From the NCBI RefSeq assembly GCF_002632615.1, contig NZ_NITZ01000026.1, positions 1 to 45,742 of the forward strand: 45,742 nt of DNA, given 5' to 3'. This DNA is from Xenorhabdus miraniensis. Its GTDB lineage: Bacteria > Pseudomonadota > Gammaproteobacteria > Enterobacterales > Enterobacteriaceae. The position numbers and the translations under genes are program-made. The notes under the pieces were generated by a model, which ran no database searches, was not told where the DNA came from, and saw nothing but the letters and a program-made list of their open reading frames with translations. Positions within the stretch are counted from its first letter, which is position 1. Every line of letters starts with the position of its first letter. Shown here piece by piece: positions 27,066 through 33,617 of this stretch.

Positions 27066-27234
27066 ATATCCCAGCTCCCTTTACTTGGGGGCTGTTCGGA
27101 GCGCTACCTGGAACGTGTTTCGTTATAAAAAGCGTATCCGTATTTATCTTCTACGGGGGAGTTTTAATCAAGCCACTCCTCGCCATTCCCTGATGTCGTT
27201 CTCTGCGACATTAAATCAATTTTTATCTTTATAG
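27066..27234. other. Short region of unknown origin before the integrase scar
   Basis: No gene is recognised. The plus strand has an open frame ending just before the integrase scar, but its peptide has no recognisable motif. It may be the joint between toxin cargo and element. Confidence 0.35.
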
Positions 27235-27291
27235 GATGGGCGGGGACGCTATATCCGTCAGGTGTATTATCAGAATGGTGAGACAGAATAA
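27235..27291 (+). pseudogene. Scar of the integrase 3' end (last 19 codons)
   Basis: The 57 bases encode DGRGRYIRQVYYQNGETE and a stop. They match the end of the integrase-domain protein at 7045-7962 (DGRGRYIRQVYYRNSDDE), including the catalytic Tyr region. At the DNA level the two differ at many third positions, so this is a homologue and not a recent duplicate. No integrase sequence precedes it. It shows that a related integrase gene once stood here and was replaced up to this point by other DNA. Confidence 0.7.
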
Positions 27292-27415
27292 CGTTATTTT
27301 TCCCTGCCGGAAAAAGAATTCCCCCTTGACTGCATTATCGCTGTCCATTAGCGTCATCACGTTGATGAATGATCCGGTCGCTTATGAGGATCACCTTCGG
27401 GCAGCGACAACAACA

Positions 27416-27483
27416 CTCCCGTAGCCTGAAAGGGAGTACACACTGTGTGGTACATCTGCGCCCCTTTGGAAGCAGATATCATC
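27416..27483. repeat. 68-bp structured repeat, copy 2
   Basis: Gapless 87% match to 6339-6406. The middle hairpin here is ACAC/GTGT (27438-27441 with 27445-27448), against GCAT/ATGC in copy 1; two of its four base pairs changed on both sides. The flanking hairpins CTCCC/GGGAG and ATCTGC/GCAGAT are unchanged. It lies 118 bases before an ArdB-like gene on the plus strand. Antisense-RNA, leader-RNA and decayed-ORF explanations remain open. Confidence 0.5.
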
Positions 27484-27532
27484 TTTGTCGATGATGAAGG
27501 TTATTTAATTCTACCTGGCACTACGCCAGTCA

Positions 27533-27600
27533 CCCGGACGGGGAACATGCTTCCCGCCGGGCAAGGTGTTCTCCGTCTTTTTTATTGACAGGAAAACATC
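27533..27600 (+). promoter_or_regulatory. Attenuator-like leader A
   Basis: Two exclusive folds are possible. Fold one pairs CCCGG (27533-27537) with CCGGG (27557-27561) and GGGAA with TTCCC. Fold two pairs GACGG-G-GAACA (27537-27547) with TGTTC-T-CCGTC (27567-27577) and is followed by six Ts, like an intrinsic terminator. The right arm TGTTCTCC can instead pair with GGAAAACA at the Shine-Dalgarno (27591-27598), with one mismatch. The same plan recurs before the next genes. Confidence 0.55.
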
Positions 27601-28056
27601 ATGCAAAAAAGTGAACTTATCATGCTGGACAGCTCTGCGCTGTCTGCTGTGTTTCCCGGCAAAAAACCGCTGGAACGGTTGTTTCTGGGGTTTCTGATTG
27701 CCAATACCGCCACCCGGTTATGTGGAGAATACCGGTATGAATGCTGGGACAGGCGGGATGTTTCTGAGCAGCTGGCCTATATGGTGCCGACATCCGCCGC
27801 CACATATTCTGTCTGTCTGCCGGATACTATCACGCTTTCTGCCGATGCGTTCGGGCTGGCGGTGACGACAGCGGTGTTTGCCCGTATCGCGGTGCTGGAT
27901 GAACCCGATGAGGATGCGTACCGGTTCGGCGAACTGCGTGAATATGCGCTGCAACACCCGGAAACCGAACTGATACGTGCCGTACTGGATTTAAGAGCGC
28001 CATATAAGGTGCTGAGTCCATCATTAATCTGTAGTGTCAATAATAATCATCACTGA
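27601..28056 (+). CDS. ArdB/KlcA-like antirestriction protein (divergent)
   Basis: ArdB/KlcA proteins on plasmids and ICEs protect incoming DNA from type I restriction enzymes. The 151-residue protein shares the family layout: a start around ERLFLGFLIANTATRLCGEYRYECWD, a central ITLSADAFGLAVTTAVFARI matching the LSADAAGL segment, and FGELREYALQHPETELIRAVLD matching the RLRDYA-HPE-ID end. The usual YNGGYWHF block is poorly preserved (CGEYRYECW), so function could be altered. AGGAAAAC lies ahead of ATG 27601. It is first in a same-strand ICE module whose genes each carry a similar structured leader. The assignment is from remembered family pattern. Confidence 0.5.
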   Translation: MQKSELIMLDSSALSAVFPGKKPLERLFLGFLIANTATRLCGEYRYECWDRRDVSEQLAYMVPTSAATYSVCLPDTITLSADAFGLAVTTAVFARIAVLDEPDEDAYRFGELREYALQHPETELIRAVLDLRAPYKVLSPSLICSVNNNHH

Positions 28057-28108
28057 GGTTATCAGCATATGTTGCTGTTAACCCTTCTCTTTTCTTAAGC
28101 GCCTGACC

Positions 28109-28180
28109 GGGGAGCCGAAAACACCTTCCCGACATCGGGCGGATGTTTTCTTTATTTGACATCAAATCAAGGAAATACAG
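28109..28180 (+). promoter_or_regulatory. Attenuator-like leader B
   Basis: Fold one: GGGGAG (28109-28114) with CTTCCC (28125-28130). Fold two: GAAAACA (28117-28123) with TGTTTTC (28144-28150), enclosing CCCGA/TCGGG (28128-28132 with 28135-28139), followed by TTTATTT. The two share bases and exclude each other. The Shine-Dalgarno AAGGAAA follows some 20 bases later. This is the weakest of the four leaders in SD pairing. Confidence 0.45.
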
Positions 28181-28726
28181 ATGAGCTCCATTTTTTTACC
28201 CGTGCCGGACAAGACAGAACCGGCCTTACGGGAAATTTTTACTGTGCAGGTCACCGGCCTGATGCAACACCCACAAACACCACAGTCACTGCGGGAGAAA
28301 ACCGTGATGGTGTGCGAAGCATCCTCCATCACGGAAGCGGTGCAGCGGCTGAAGGTTATTCATCTGCTGGGCGACTGGCCGCTGCCGAAAATGTCGCCTG
28401 AGCAGGTCACGGGCATTTTTTTTCCGCTGACCGTCATGATTTATGACGCACAGGACAGAAAAGTGCTCGGTGGCCGGTTTTATGACGAGATTGTCTGGGC
28501 ACAGCCGGTGACGGTGACGTCAGAACGCCTGTCACTGGAAAAACAACAGCACCAGTTGTGTCAGTCAGCCGTGCTTGAGCAGGGCTGGCAGAATACGCAG
28601 GCCGCCCGTGCATTGTGGCATGAGGCGCATTTACTGTCGCTGCATGTCGTTTCGCCCTGTTATCAACAGTGCAGTGAAGTGCAGGATATTCTCCGGCACG
28701 GACGACAGTCAGCGTTTAACATGTGA
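28181..28726 (+). CDS. Hypothetical ICE-module protein
   Basis: A 181-residue soluble protein I do not recognise. It has no signal peptide or membrane helix. Visible parts are an N-terminal region ending VMVCEASSITEAVQRLKVIH, a central GDWPLPKMSPEQVTGIFFPL, and a helical C-terminal half rich in Gln, Ala and His (LEKQQHQLCQSAVLEQGWQN). It sits where a CbeA/YeeU antitoxin would stand relative to the CbtA-like gene ten bases downstream, but it does not resemble CbeA. Codon usage and GC match the neighbouring ICE genes. It could be a novel partner of the CbtA-like toxin or an independent establishment protein; neither is shown. Confidence 0.6.
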   Translation: MSSIFLPVPDKTEPALREIFTVQVTGLMQHPQTPQSLREKTVMVCEASSITEAVQRLKVIHLLGDWPLPKMSPEQVTGIFFPLTVMIYDAQDRKVLGGRFYDEIVWAQPVTVTSERLSLEKQQHQLCQSAVLEQGWQNTQAARALWHEAHLLSLHVVSPCYQQCSEVQDILRHGRQSAFNM

Positions 28727-28735
28727 GGTATCACG

Positions 28736-29032
28736 ATGGCCCCTTTACGATTAACCGTCTGGCAGGTCATTGCCGGCACGTTACTAAAACGGCATTTTGG
28801 CCTGAGCCTGAATGATACCGTACTGTGTGAAGCCGACACGGTGGCTGAACTGATAGCCAGTGGTGTTCTGCCCTTTGAAGCCATCAACGAGTTGGTGGAT
28901 AAATACGATTTAACCCGGCTGAATGCGCAGGCTGTCCCGCTCAGTACACCGTATCTGGGTCTTCATGATGAGCTGCAAGTGATTTTCGACAGCGGTATTG
29001 CTGAGACGCTTTTCAGGCAGGACAGGCAGTAA
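28736..29032 (+). CDS. CbtA/YeeV-type toxin homologue
   Basis: CbtA-family toxins of E. coli islands bind FtsZ and MreB and block cell shape and division; the cognate antitoxin CbeA stabilises those filaments. This 98-residue protein has the family core: LTVWQVIAGTLLKRHFGLSLNDT, then VAELIASGVLPFEAINELVDK, then YDLTRLN. It is shorter than E. coli CbtA (about 124 residues), and its C-terminal part (LGLHDELQVIFDSGIAE) differs from that of CbtA. No CbeA-like gene is adjacent; the gene ten bases upstream is unrelated by eye. It lies in the ICE module and shares its transcription direction. Family membership is well supported; toxicity is not. Confidence 0.75.
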   Translation: MAPLRLTVWQVIAGTLLKRHFGLSLNDTVLCEADTVAELIASGVLPFEAINELVDKYDLTRLNAQAVPLSTPYLGLHDELQVIFDSGIAETLFRQDRQ

Positions 29033-29048
29033 CCCTTTTTTCCATCAC

Positions 29049-29123
29049 CCATCGGGGGAACTGTTCTCCCTGATGGTGCGGTTCCTCCTTTTTATTTTTA
29101 CCAATCCAATGAGGAACATAACC
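29049..29123 (+). promoter_or_regulatory. Attenuator-like leader C
   Basis: Fold one: CCATC (29049-29053) with GATGG (29072-29076) plus GGG/CCC inside. Fold two: GGGGGAAC (29054-29061) with GTTCCTCC (29081-29088), seven Watson-Crick pairs and one G-U, followed by TTTTTATTTTT. The right arm GTTCCTC also pairs perfectly (7 bp) with GAGGAAC (29111-29117), which is the Shine-Dalgarno region of the next gene. Confidence 0.55.
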
Positions 29124-30047
29124 ATGGCAGACTGGTACACCAATCAATTAGAAATCACCGGCAAATCCGTTTGTCTCGATGTGATGCAGCAGTGGGTCTG
29201 TGGGGAAGAAACGCCCCGTTACCGTCAGGCGGTATTACAGAGTTTGCGCCTGTTTCTGGCGGGCTGTGCGGGGATACTGAAACCCACCAAACCGCAAGCC
29301 TATACGCCGTATCCGGAACTGATACGGGGTACGGCGGCACCCTCGGCGCAGAACCTGGCGTTTGAGCAGTGGCTGAAGCTGTTACAGGACAATGTACCGT
29401 TAAGCAGCGGCAACATTAAACGGATAGATAATTTGTACCGTCAGTCCTGTCTCAGCCTGCTGCGCTGGGAGAGTGTGCCGGAACCCGCACGTGACCTTAT
29501 CGCCCGCCTCCTGACCCGCCAGTATACTGACTGGTTTGGGATGGTGGGCTGGTCTGAGACACCCGATATTGGCGTGTGCTGGGATAAACTGAATGCGTAT
29601 CCGGAAACAGCACAACCCTGCGATATGCTGATGATGATGCCGACCCGGCTGGCCTGTGAAATTAACGGTAACAGCGGGTTGCTCAAGGGGATTGCCAGTA
29701 CCGCGCAGTTTTACGATGAGCAATACGGTCTGGAATGGCCGTTCGGGCATCATGTCCGCTGGGAGCGCCGCAATGTCAGCAGCTTAATCGTGCGGTTTGA
29801 TTCCCCGTGGGCACCGCCATCGGCCGAACTGATGGGGGAGCTGTCATCGGTGTTTGACTGTGAAATCCGCCACTGGTACAGCGAAGCATCAGGCCAGCTC
29901 AAAGGTTACGACTGCTATGACCAGGGCGAGCATGTGGACAGCGGTTATGGGCTGTCCGGGCGGGAAAACCGGCCGGCACTGTATCTGGTCAACGGTGAGA
30001 AAGCGGAAACCACGCTGGCCTTACCGGCCATTGCCGTCGGGCAGTAA
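29124..30047 (+). CDS. DUF1281 family protein
   Basis: A 307-residue soluble protein of the DUF1281 type, common on plasmids and ICEs and of unknown function. It begins ADWYTNQLEITGKS and ends with an Api92/ferredoxin-like segment (VFDCEIRHWYSEASGQLKGYDCY, YDQGEHVDSGYG). A middle stretch has WGMVGWSETPDIGVCWDKL-like family sequence. The ATG at 29124 is preceded by GAGGAAC; longer in-frame readings upstream run through the structured leader and are unlikely. It lies between the CbtA-like and methylase-like genes and is probably an accessory establishment gene of the element. No catalytic residues can be named. Confidence 0.75.
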   Translation: MADWYTNQLEITGKSVCLDVMQQWVCGEETPRYRQAVLQSLRLFLAGCAGILKPTKPQAYTPYPELIRGTAAPSAQNLAFEQWLKLLQDNVPLSSGNIKRIDNLYRQSCLSLLRWESVPEPARDLIARLLTRQYTDWFGMVGWSETPDIGVCWDKLNAYPETAQPCDMLMMMPTRLACEINGNSGLLKGIASTAQFYDEQYGLEWPFGHHVRWERRNVSSLIVRFDSPWAPPSAELMGELSSVFDCEIRHWYSEASGQLKGYDCYDQGEHVDSGYGLSGRENRPALYLVNGEKAETTLALPAIAVGQ

Positions 30048-30086
30048 CACTTTGTTTAACGTCGTATCCACTGATTTTTACTTCAA

Positions 30087-30155
30087 CCGAATGGGGAAGC
30101 ACGTTCCCCTTTCGGAGCGTGTTTTCCTTTTTTTGTTTTATAAGGAAAACACGCA
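30087..30155 (+). promoter_or_regulatory. Attenuator-like leader D (best example)
   Basis: Fold one: CCGAA-T-GGGGAA (30087-30098) with TTCCCC-T-TTCGG (30104-30115). Fold two: GGGGAA-G-CACG (30093-30103) with CGTGTTTTCC (30118-30127), using two G-U pairs and one bulge, followed by seven Ts. A third option is a perfect 13-bp pairing of GCGTGTTTTCCTT (30117-30129) with AAGGAAAACACGC (30142-30154), which hides the Shine-Dalgarno of the methylase-like gene. Confidence 0.6.
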
Positions 30156-30839
30156 ATGGCATCACGTCCTGACTATCAACATGAATTCATTTCGCTGTTT
30201 AAACAAACCGCCCGTTACCACAACCGCCATCAGGTCTTCCGGGATTTTTGCAACTGTGCGATGGCGGCGATCCACAATAGATACTGTTTCAGTGAAGAGC
30301 TGGAGCAGTATTACCTGAAAACCATCAATCAGTACGAACGGGAGGATGTTGACCGGATTGTGCAACTCTTTTCGACTACCGTGCTGGCACTGGCGGAAGC
30401 CCCCTGTGATTTTCTCGGCAGCGTGTTTATGCGGCTGGAGCTGGGCGATAAAGGCCTCCAGCAGTTCTTTACCCCCTGGAGTGTCGCCAGAATGATGGCG
30501 GAGATGCAGCTGCATGATGCAGCCGGGCTGTTGCAGACCCAACCGTTTATCACTCTTTTCGAACCCGCGTGTGGTGCGGGTTGTATGACTCTGGCGGCGG
30601 CCGACGTGCTGCGAGGGCAGGGGCATGACCCGATGTGCAGCCTGTGGGTTTCTGCGATTGATATTGACCCGCTGGCGGCCGTGATGGCGTATATCCAGCT
30701 GTCGCTGACCGGCATTCCGGCCGCCGTGACCATCGGTGATGCCCTGCATGAGGGTGACACCAAACGCACCCGTTACACGCCCGCGCATTATCTGGGTAAC
30801 TGGTCGCAACGTTTGCAGGCCGATGAACAAGCGGCCTGA
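30156..30839 (+). CDS. N6-adenine methylase-like protein of ICE/plasmid type
   Basis: A 227-residue protein with an N-terminal helical region (~1-85) and an AdoMet-binding Rossmann part. FTPWSVARMMAEM precedes motif I (LFEPACGAGCMTLAA), and an acidic motif II-like segment (VSAIDIDPLAAVMAY) follows. This matches HsdM-like N6-adenine methylases. After GDALHEG the protein ends within ~25 residues, and I see no NPPY/F catalytic motif IV. It may bind AdoMet without methylating, or be one of the short plasmid forms whose activity is uncertain. It has the structured leader D upstream and an intrinsic terminator downstream, so it closes the transcription unit. Confidence 0.7.
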   Translation: MASRPDYQHEFISLFKQTARYHNRHQVFRDFCNCAMAAIHNRYCFSEELEQYYLKTINQYEREDVDRIVQLFSTTVLALAEAPCDFLGSVFMRLELGDKGLQQFFTPWSVARMMAEMQLHDAAGLLQTQPFITLFEPACGAGCMTLAAADVLRGQGHDPMCSLWVSAIDIDPLAAVMAYIQLSLTGIPAAVTIGDALHEGDTKRTRYTPAHYLGNWSQRLQADEQAA

Positions 30840-30858
30840 GTTTTTTTCACGCTCATCT

Positions 30859-30879
30859 GCGCCTTTCGGGGCGCTTTTT
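30859..30879 (+). terminator. Intrinsic terminator after the methylase-like gene
   Basis: GCGCC (30859-30863) pairs with GGCGC (30870-30874), followed immediately by TTTTT. It is 20 bases past the stop codon and separates the leader-controlled genes from the truncated TraI-like gene. Confidence 0.75.
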
Positions 30880-30912
30880 AGTTTTTAAATGATATTAAGG
30901 TGTTGATTTATG

Positions 30913-30974
30913 ATGAAAATTAAGGTGACTCGGTAAGTCAGTTAATGGATGAACCGAGTCAGGTTAATTTTCAT
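30913..30974. repeat. 22-bp-arm inverted repeat before the TraI-like gene
   Basis: The arms 30913-30934 and 30953-30974 are complementary at 20 of 22 positions (ATGAAAATTAA and TGACTCGGT blocks with a two-base mismatch between them) around an 18-base loop. No T-run follows. It lies 77 bases before the ATG of the TraI-like gene. It could be a transfer-origin-type dyad, a regulator site or a leader hairpin. Confidence 0.6.
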
Positions 30975-31050
30975 TTCCGCAAAAAGAGTTTCGCCTTGTT
31001 TCAGATTGGGATTCACCGACACTGAGCCAAATTTGAAAAGGAGAAAAGAG

Positions 31051-32082
31051 ATGTTTGCACGTTTTAAATCGCATTTTACCCGTCAGCAGCCTGCGCCACA
31101 GAAAAAATCAGCCGAATCTCAACCGGAAGTTATGCATGATGACCGGGGCTATTTTCGTCCGCAATCTTCGGATGAACTGCTGGCCACGCCGGTGCGCCGA
31201 CAGTCTCTGCAACAATTATGGCAAAACAGTACATTACCCGAAGGGCTGTATCAGCGTTTTTATCTCGCGCCGGTGAAGCAATTGCTGGGCAGCGTTCAGC
31301 AGGTGCCCGCCGCCTCGGCGGGGGAGTGGTCAGGCAGCGGCGGATTTGCTGACCTGACACTGCAATTTACCACCTGTGCGGTGCGGCTGGCAAAAGGGCA
31401 TCTGCTGCCGCCCTGTGCCGCCCCGGAAACACAGGCGGCACAGGGGGTCTTATGGCAGGCGGTGGTGTTCTGGGCCGCGTTGTTTTACCACTTGCCCTTA
31501 TTGCGGCAACTGGAAGGCGAGCTGGATGACGGGCATGTCTGGCAGCCGGGTGTCTGTGTCCCCGACAAACCGTTTCGTTTCCGCTTTCGCACACCGGAGA
31601 ACATACCCCCGGTCCCTCAGGAAGTGTTACTGGCTGCCTGTCTGTTACCGGAAAAAGCCATGAAGTGGCTGGTTTCCGTACCGGCGGTCTGGGATTGCCT
31701 GATGCAGCATCTCAACGGGCGTCCTTCCACCGTTCCGCTGATTGATGCCTTGCTTCAGGACGCTGCGGGGCGGGTTAATTCCCCTTTGGTGAAATCAACG
31801 GTGCCGCCGTCTGCCGTGAAGAATACAGCTTGCTCTTCCGAAAGCTGCCCTGTGCCGGAAACACCATCAGCACCTCCCGTCAGTGACATGCAAAACCCGG
31901 TTTCCTCCACACCTGACGATACCCTGACATTATTGTCATTATTTCAGTCACCTGATGAATCTTCACAGCAAAATAAGGGAAAAAATCCCCCTCACGATTC
32001 GAAACTGACCAAACGGTCTGGGCTGAATAAAGAAAACATTGCGATTGATAGTCACTGTCATTCATCATTTAAATATAAATAA
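31051..32082 (+). CDS. Truncated MobH/TraI-type ICE relaxase-like protein
   Basis: The protein matches the N-terminal part of TraI_2 (MobH) proteins of PFGI-1-type ICEs: DDRGYFRPQSSDELLATPVR, LPEGLYQRFYLAPVKQLL, FADLTLQFTTCAVRLAKGHL, VVFWAALFYHLPLLRQLEGE. It has 343 residues; full relaxases of this group are much longer. After about residue 250 it changes to a low-complexity Ser/Pro/Asn tail, ending NKENIAIDSHCHSSFKYK. The HD-type triple-His block expected in active MobH is not evident. ATG 31051 has AGGAG upstream; the longer reading from 30949 is not needed. It probably cannot mobilise the element by itself. The integrase gene follows 87 bases later. Confidence 0.7.
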   Translation: MFARFKSHFTRQQPAPQKKSAESQPEVMHDDRGYFRPQSSDELLATPVRRQSLQQLWQNSTLPEGLYQRFYLAPVKQLLGSVQQVPAASAGEWSGSGGFADLTLQFTTCAVRLAKGHLLPPCAAPETQAAQGVLWQAVVFWAALFYHLPLLRQLEGELDDGHVWQPGVCVPDKPFRFRFRTPENIPPVPQEVLLAACLLPEKAMKWLVSVPAVWDCLMQHLNGRPSTVPLIDALLQDAAGRVNSPLVKSTVPPSAVKNTACSSESCPVPETPSAPPVSDMQNPVSSTPDDTLTLLSLFQSPDESSQQNKGKNPPHDSKLTKRSGLNKENIAIDSHCHSSFKYK

Positions 32083-32169
32083 TTCAAATGGTTATTTATA
32101 TTTTATGGCCGAAAATCGATTTTGGACAGGAAACGGCAGGATGCCGTGATGATCTGAGGAAAAAATAAC

Positions 32170-33198
32170 ATGTTGCACACAGCAGAAACCATCAGTTGGG
32201 AAGCGTTATTAGAGGAGTACTTTTTTTCACATATCCTGAGACCGGACACCGAGTGGAGTTATCGCAAGGTCACACGGGGTTTTACCCGGTTTATGGGGGA
32301 AGCGGTCTCACCGGCGCAGGTCACTCACCGGGATGTGCTGCGGTGGCGGCGTCATCTTTTGCTGGAGAAAAAACAGTCGAGCCATACCTGGAACAATAAG
32401 GTGGCTCATATGCGGGCGATCTTTAATTTCGGTATGGAGCAAAAACTGCTGCCCCACACTGAGAATCCGTTTAATGATGCGGCAGTGAAAAAAGAAAAGA
32501 AAAAGAAGAAGATCCTGAGTGAATCACAGATAAACCGCATGAATCTGGTGATGGGGAAATTTGCTGAGGAAGAAAGAACCGCGGCGGCTCCACGGGGAGG
32601 GCGTTGTGCATTATATCCGACCGGGTATTGGATGACGGTACTGGCGACATTACGTTTTACGGGGATACGCCAGAACCAGTTGTTGCATCTGCGGCTGCGG
32701 GATATCAATCTGGAAAGCAATTATATTGAACTGGGTCTTGAAGGCAGTAAAAACCACTGTGAATGGGAGGTACCGATTGTCCAGCCACTCAAACCTCGGC
32801 TGGCGCAATTAATTGAACAGGCAATCGCGGCCGGTGCCGAAGCCGGCGATCCGATTTTTGACCTCAGCCGGCTGAATGTACCGCACCAAAGCCGGCTTTC
32901 CCGTTACAAATACGATATCGACAGGGAAAAACAGCAGCTCCGCTCTTTCTTTCGCCGGCTGTCCAGAGAGTGCGGCTTTGCGGTCTCTCCCCACCGTTTT
33001 CGTCATACGGTGGCCACGACCCTGATGAAATCGCCGGATCGTAATCTGCCGCTGGTGAAACGGTTACTGGGGCATCGTAATGTGGCGACCACGATGGAAT
33101 ACATTGATCTTGATATGGAAGTGACGGGCAAAACGCTGGAGCGGGAACTGGGATTGTATACCGATCGCGCTGATGAGAGTTCCGGTGAGAAGGAATAA
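32170..33198 (+). CDS. Tyrosine recombinase/integrase next to tRNA-Phe
   Basis: A 342-residue phage-type integrase. Residues ~10-95 form the core-binding SAM-like domain (TEWSYRKVTRGFTRFMG; VTHRDVLRWRRHLL). The catalytic domain shows Arg in LRFTGIRQNQLLHLRL, HxxR in SPHRFRHTVATTL, His in RLLGHRNVATTM and the nucleophile Tyr in MEYIDLDME, all present. A lysine cluster (KKEKKKKK) links the domains. Its position beside the 3' end of a tRNA gene is that of an island integrase acting on the tRNA 3' end. It is probably the enzyme that inserted at least the right part of the island and may still be active. Confidence 0.9.
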   Translation: MLHTAETISWEALLEEYFFSHILRPDTEWSYRKVTRGFTRFMGEAVSPAQVTHRDVLRWRRHLLLEKKQSSHTWNNKVAHMRAIFNFGMEQKLLPHTENPFNDAAVKKEKKKKKILSESQINRMNLVMGKFAEEERTAAAPRGGRCALYPTGYWMTVLATLRFTGIRQNQLLHLRLRDINLESNYIELGLEGSKNHCEWEVPIVQPLKPRLAQLIEQAIAAGAEAGDPIFDLSRLNVPHQSRLSRYKYDIDREKQQLRSFFRRLSRECGFAVSPHRFRHTVATTLMKSPDRNLPLVKRLLGHRNVATTMEYIDLDMEVTGKTLERELGLYTDRADESSGEKE

Positions 33199-33501
33199 AA
33201 CGGCGTAAAAAGACCAGGGCGGGTCTCAGTCAGGATTGAGGAGGAGAGTATTGATTGAACCGCCCTGCATCCCGTGAAGTTTTCACCTGACTTGACATCA
33301 GAATCAATTACTGAAATCATTACCTTCAACGAGAAAAGGGTAACTGATAAAACAGCTACCCTGTAATCTTGTCTTAAATGTTCTTCTCAACTAAACAGTA
33401 CAAATTGAACTGATTAGGATTTAACATTTTATTAACCATTGCTGGTTTTTCGCGCCTTTGTCAGGAAATTTAACAACCTTTGACAAACTCGCATGGAAAC
33501 T
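33199..33501. other. Region between integrase and tRNA-Phe (expected att side)
   Basis: About 300 bases without a gene. A hairpin GGGTA-A-CTG / CAG-C-TACCC lies near 33338-33361 with no T-run. The crossover site should be in the adjoining tRNA 3' end (from 33502). No other copy of that sequence was found in this window. Confidence 0.45.
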
Positions 33502-33577
33502 TGGTGCCCGGAGGCGGAATCGAACCACCGACACGGGGATTTTCAATCCCCTGCTCTACCGACTGAGCTATCCGGGC
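33502..33577 (-). tRNA. pheU: tRNA-Phe (GAA anticodon)
   Basis: The minus strand gives a complete 76-base tRNA from GCCCGGATAGCTCAG to the encoded CCA. The anticodon loop reads TTGAAAA (GAA) and the T arm reads GGTTCGATTCC. It stands next to yjdC as pheU does in E. coli. The 3' end points into the island and is the likely integration site; the gene is intact, so the element restored it. Confidence 0.97.
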
Positions 33578-33588
33578 TAACGGGGCGC

Positions 33589-33617
33589 ATTAAACCGTAT
33601 TCAGCCCAATCCGTCAA
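33589..33617 (-). promoter_or_regulatory. Sigma-70 promoter of tRNA-Phe
   Basis: On the minus strand there is TTGACG (33612-33617), a 17-base spacer and TTTAAT (33589-33594). A GC-rich discriminator (GCGCCCC) follows before the mature tRNA start, which is typical of stringently controlled stable-RNA promoters. Confidence 0.75.

Larger units (their letters stand above)
1..33501. mobile_element. Mosaic genomic island / degraded ICE at tRNA-Phe
   Basis: The DNA on the 3' side of the tRNA-Phe gene is a patchwork. It holds a tRNA-proximal tyrosine integrase, a second integrase-domain gene and its scar, ICE-type genes (TraG-like fragment, truncated TraI-like protein, antirestriction-like, CbtA-like, DUF1281), an IS481 element and a Tc toxin operon. 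The pheU locus beside yjdC is a known integration hot spot in enterobacteria. The left boundary is not seen: I found no second copy of the tRNA 3' end in the window, so the island probably continues to the left. One island versus several stacked insertions cannot be decided here. Confidence 0.75.

Noticed and set aside
30162..30830. Minus-strand frame opposite the methylase-like gene
   Set aside because: The plus frame has methylase motif I and a ribosome site; the minus frame is compositionally odd and featureless.
33338..33361. Hairpin between integrase and tRNA-Phe
   Set aside because: Moderate stem without a T-run and far from a stop codon; not enough to name a terminator or att arm site.
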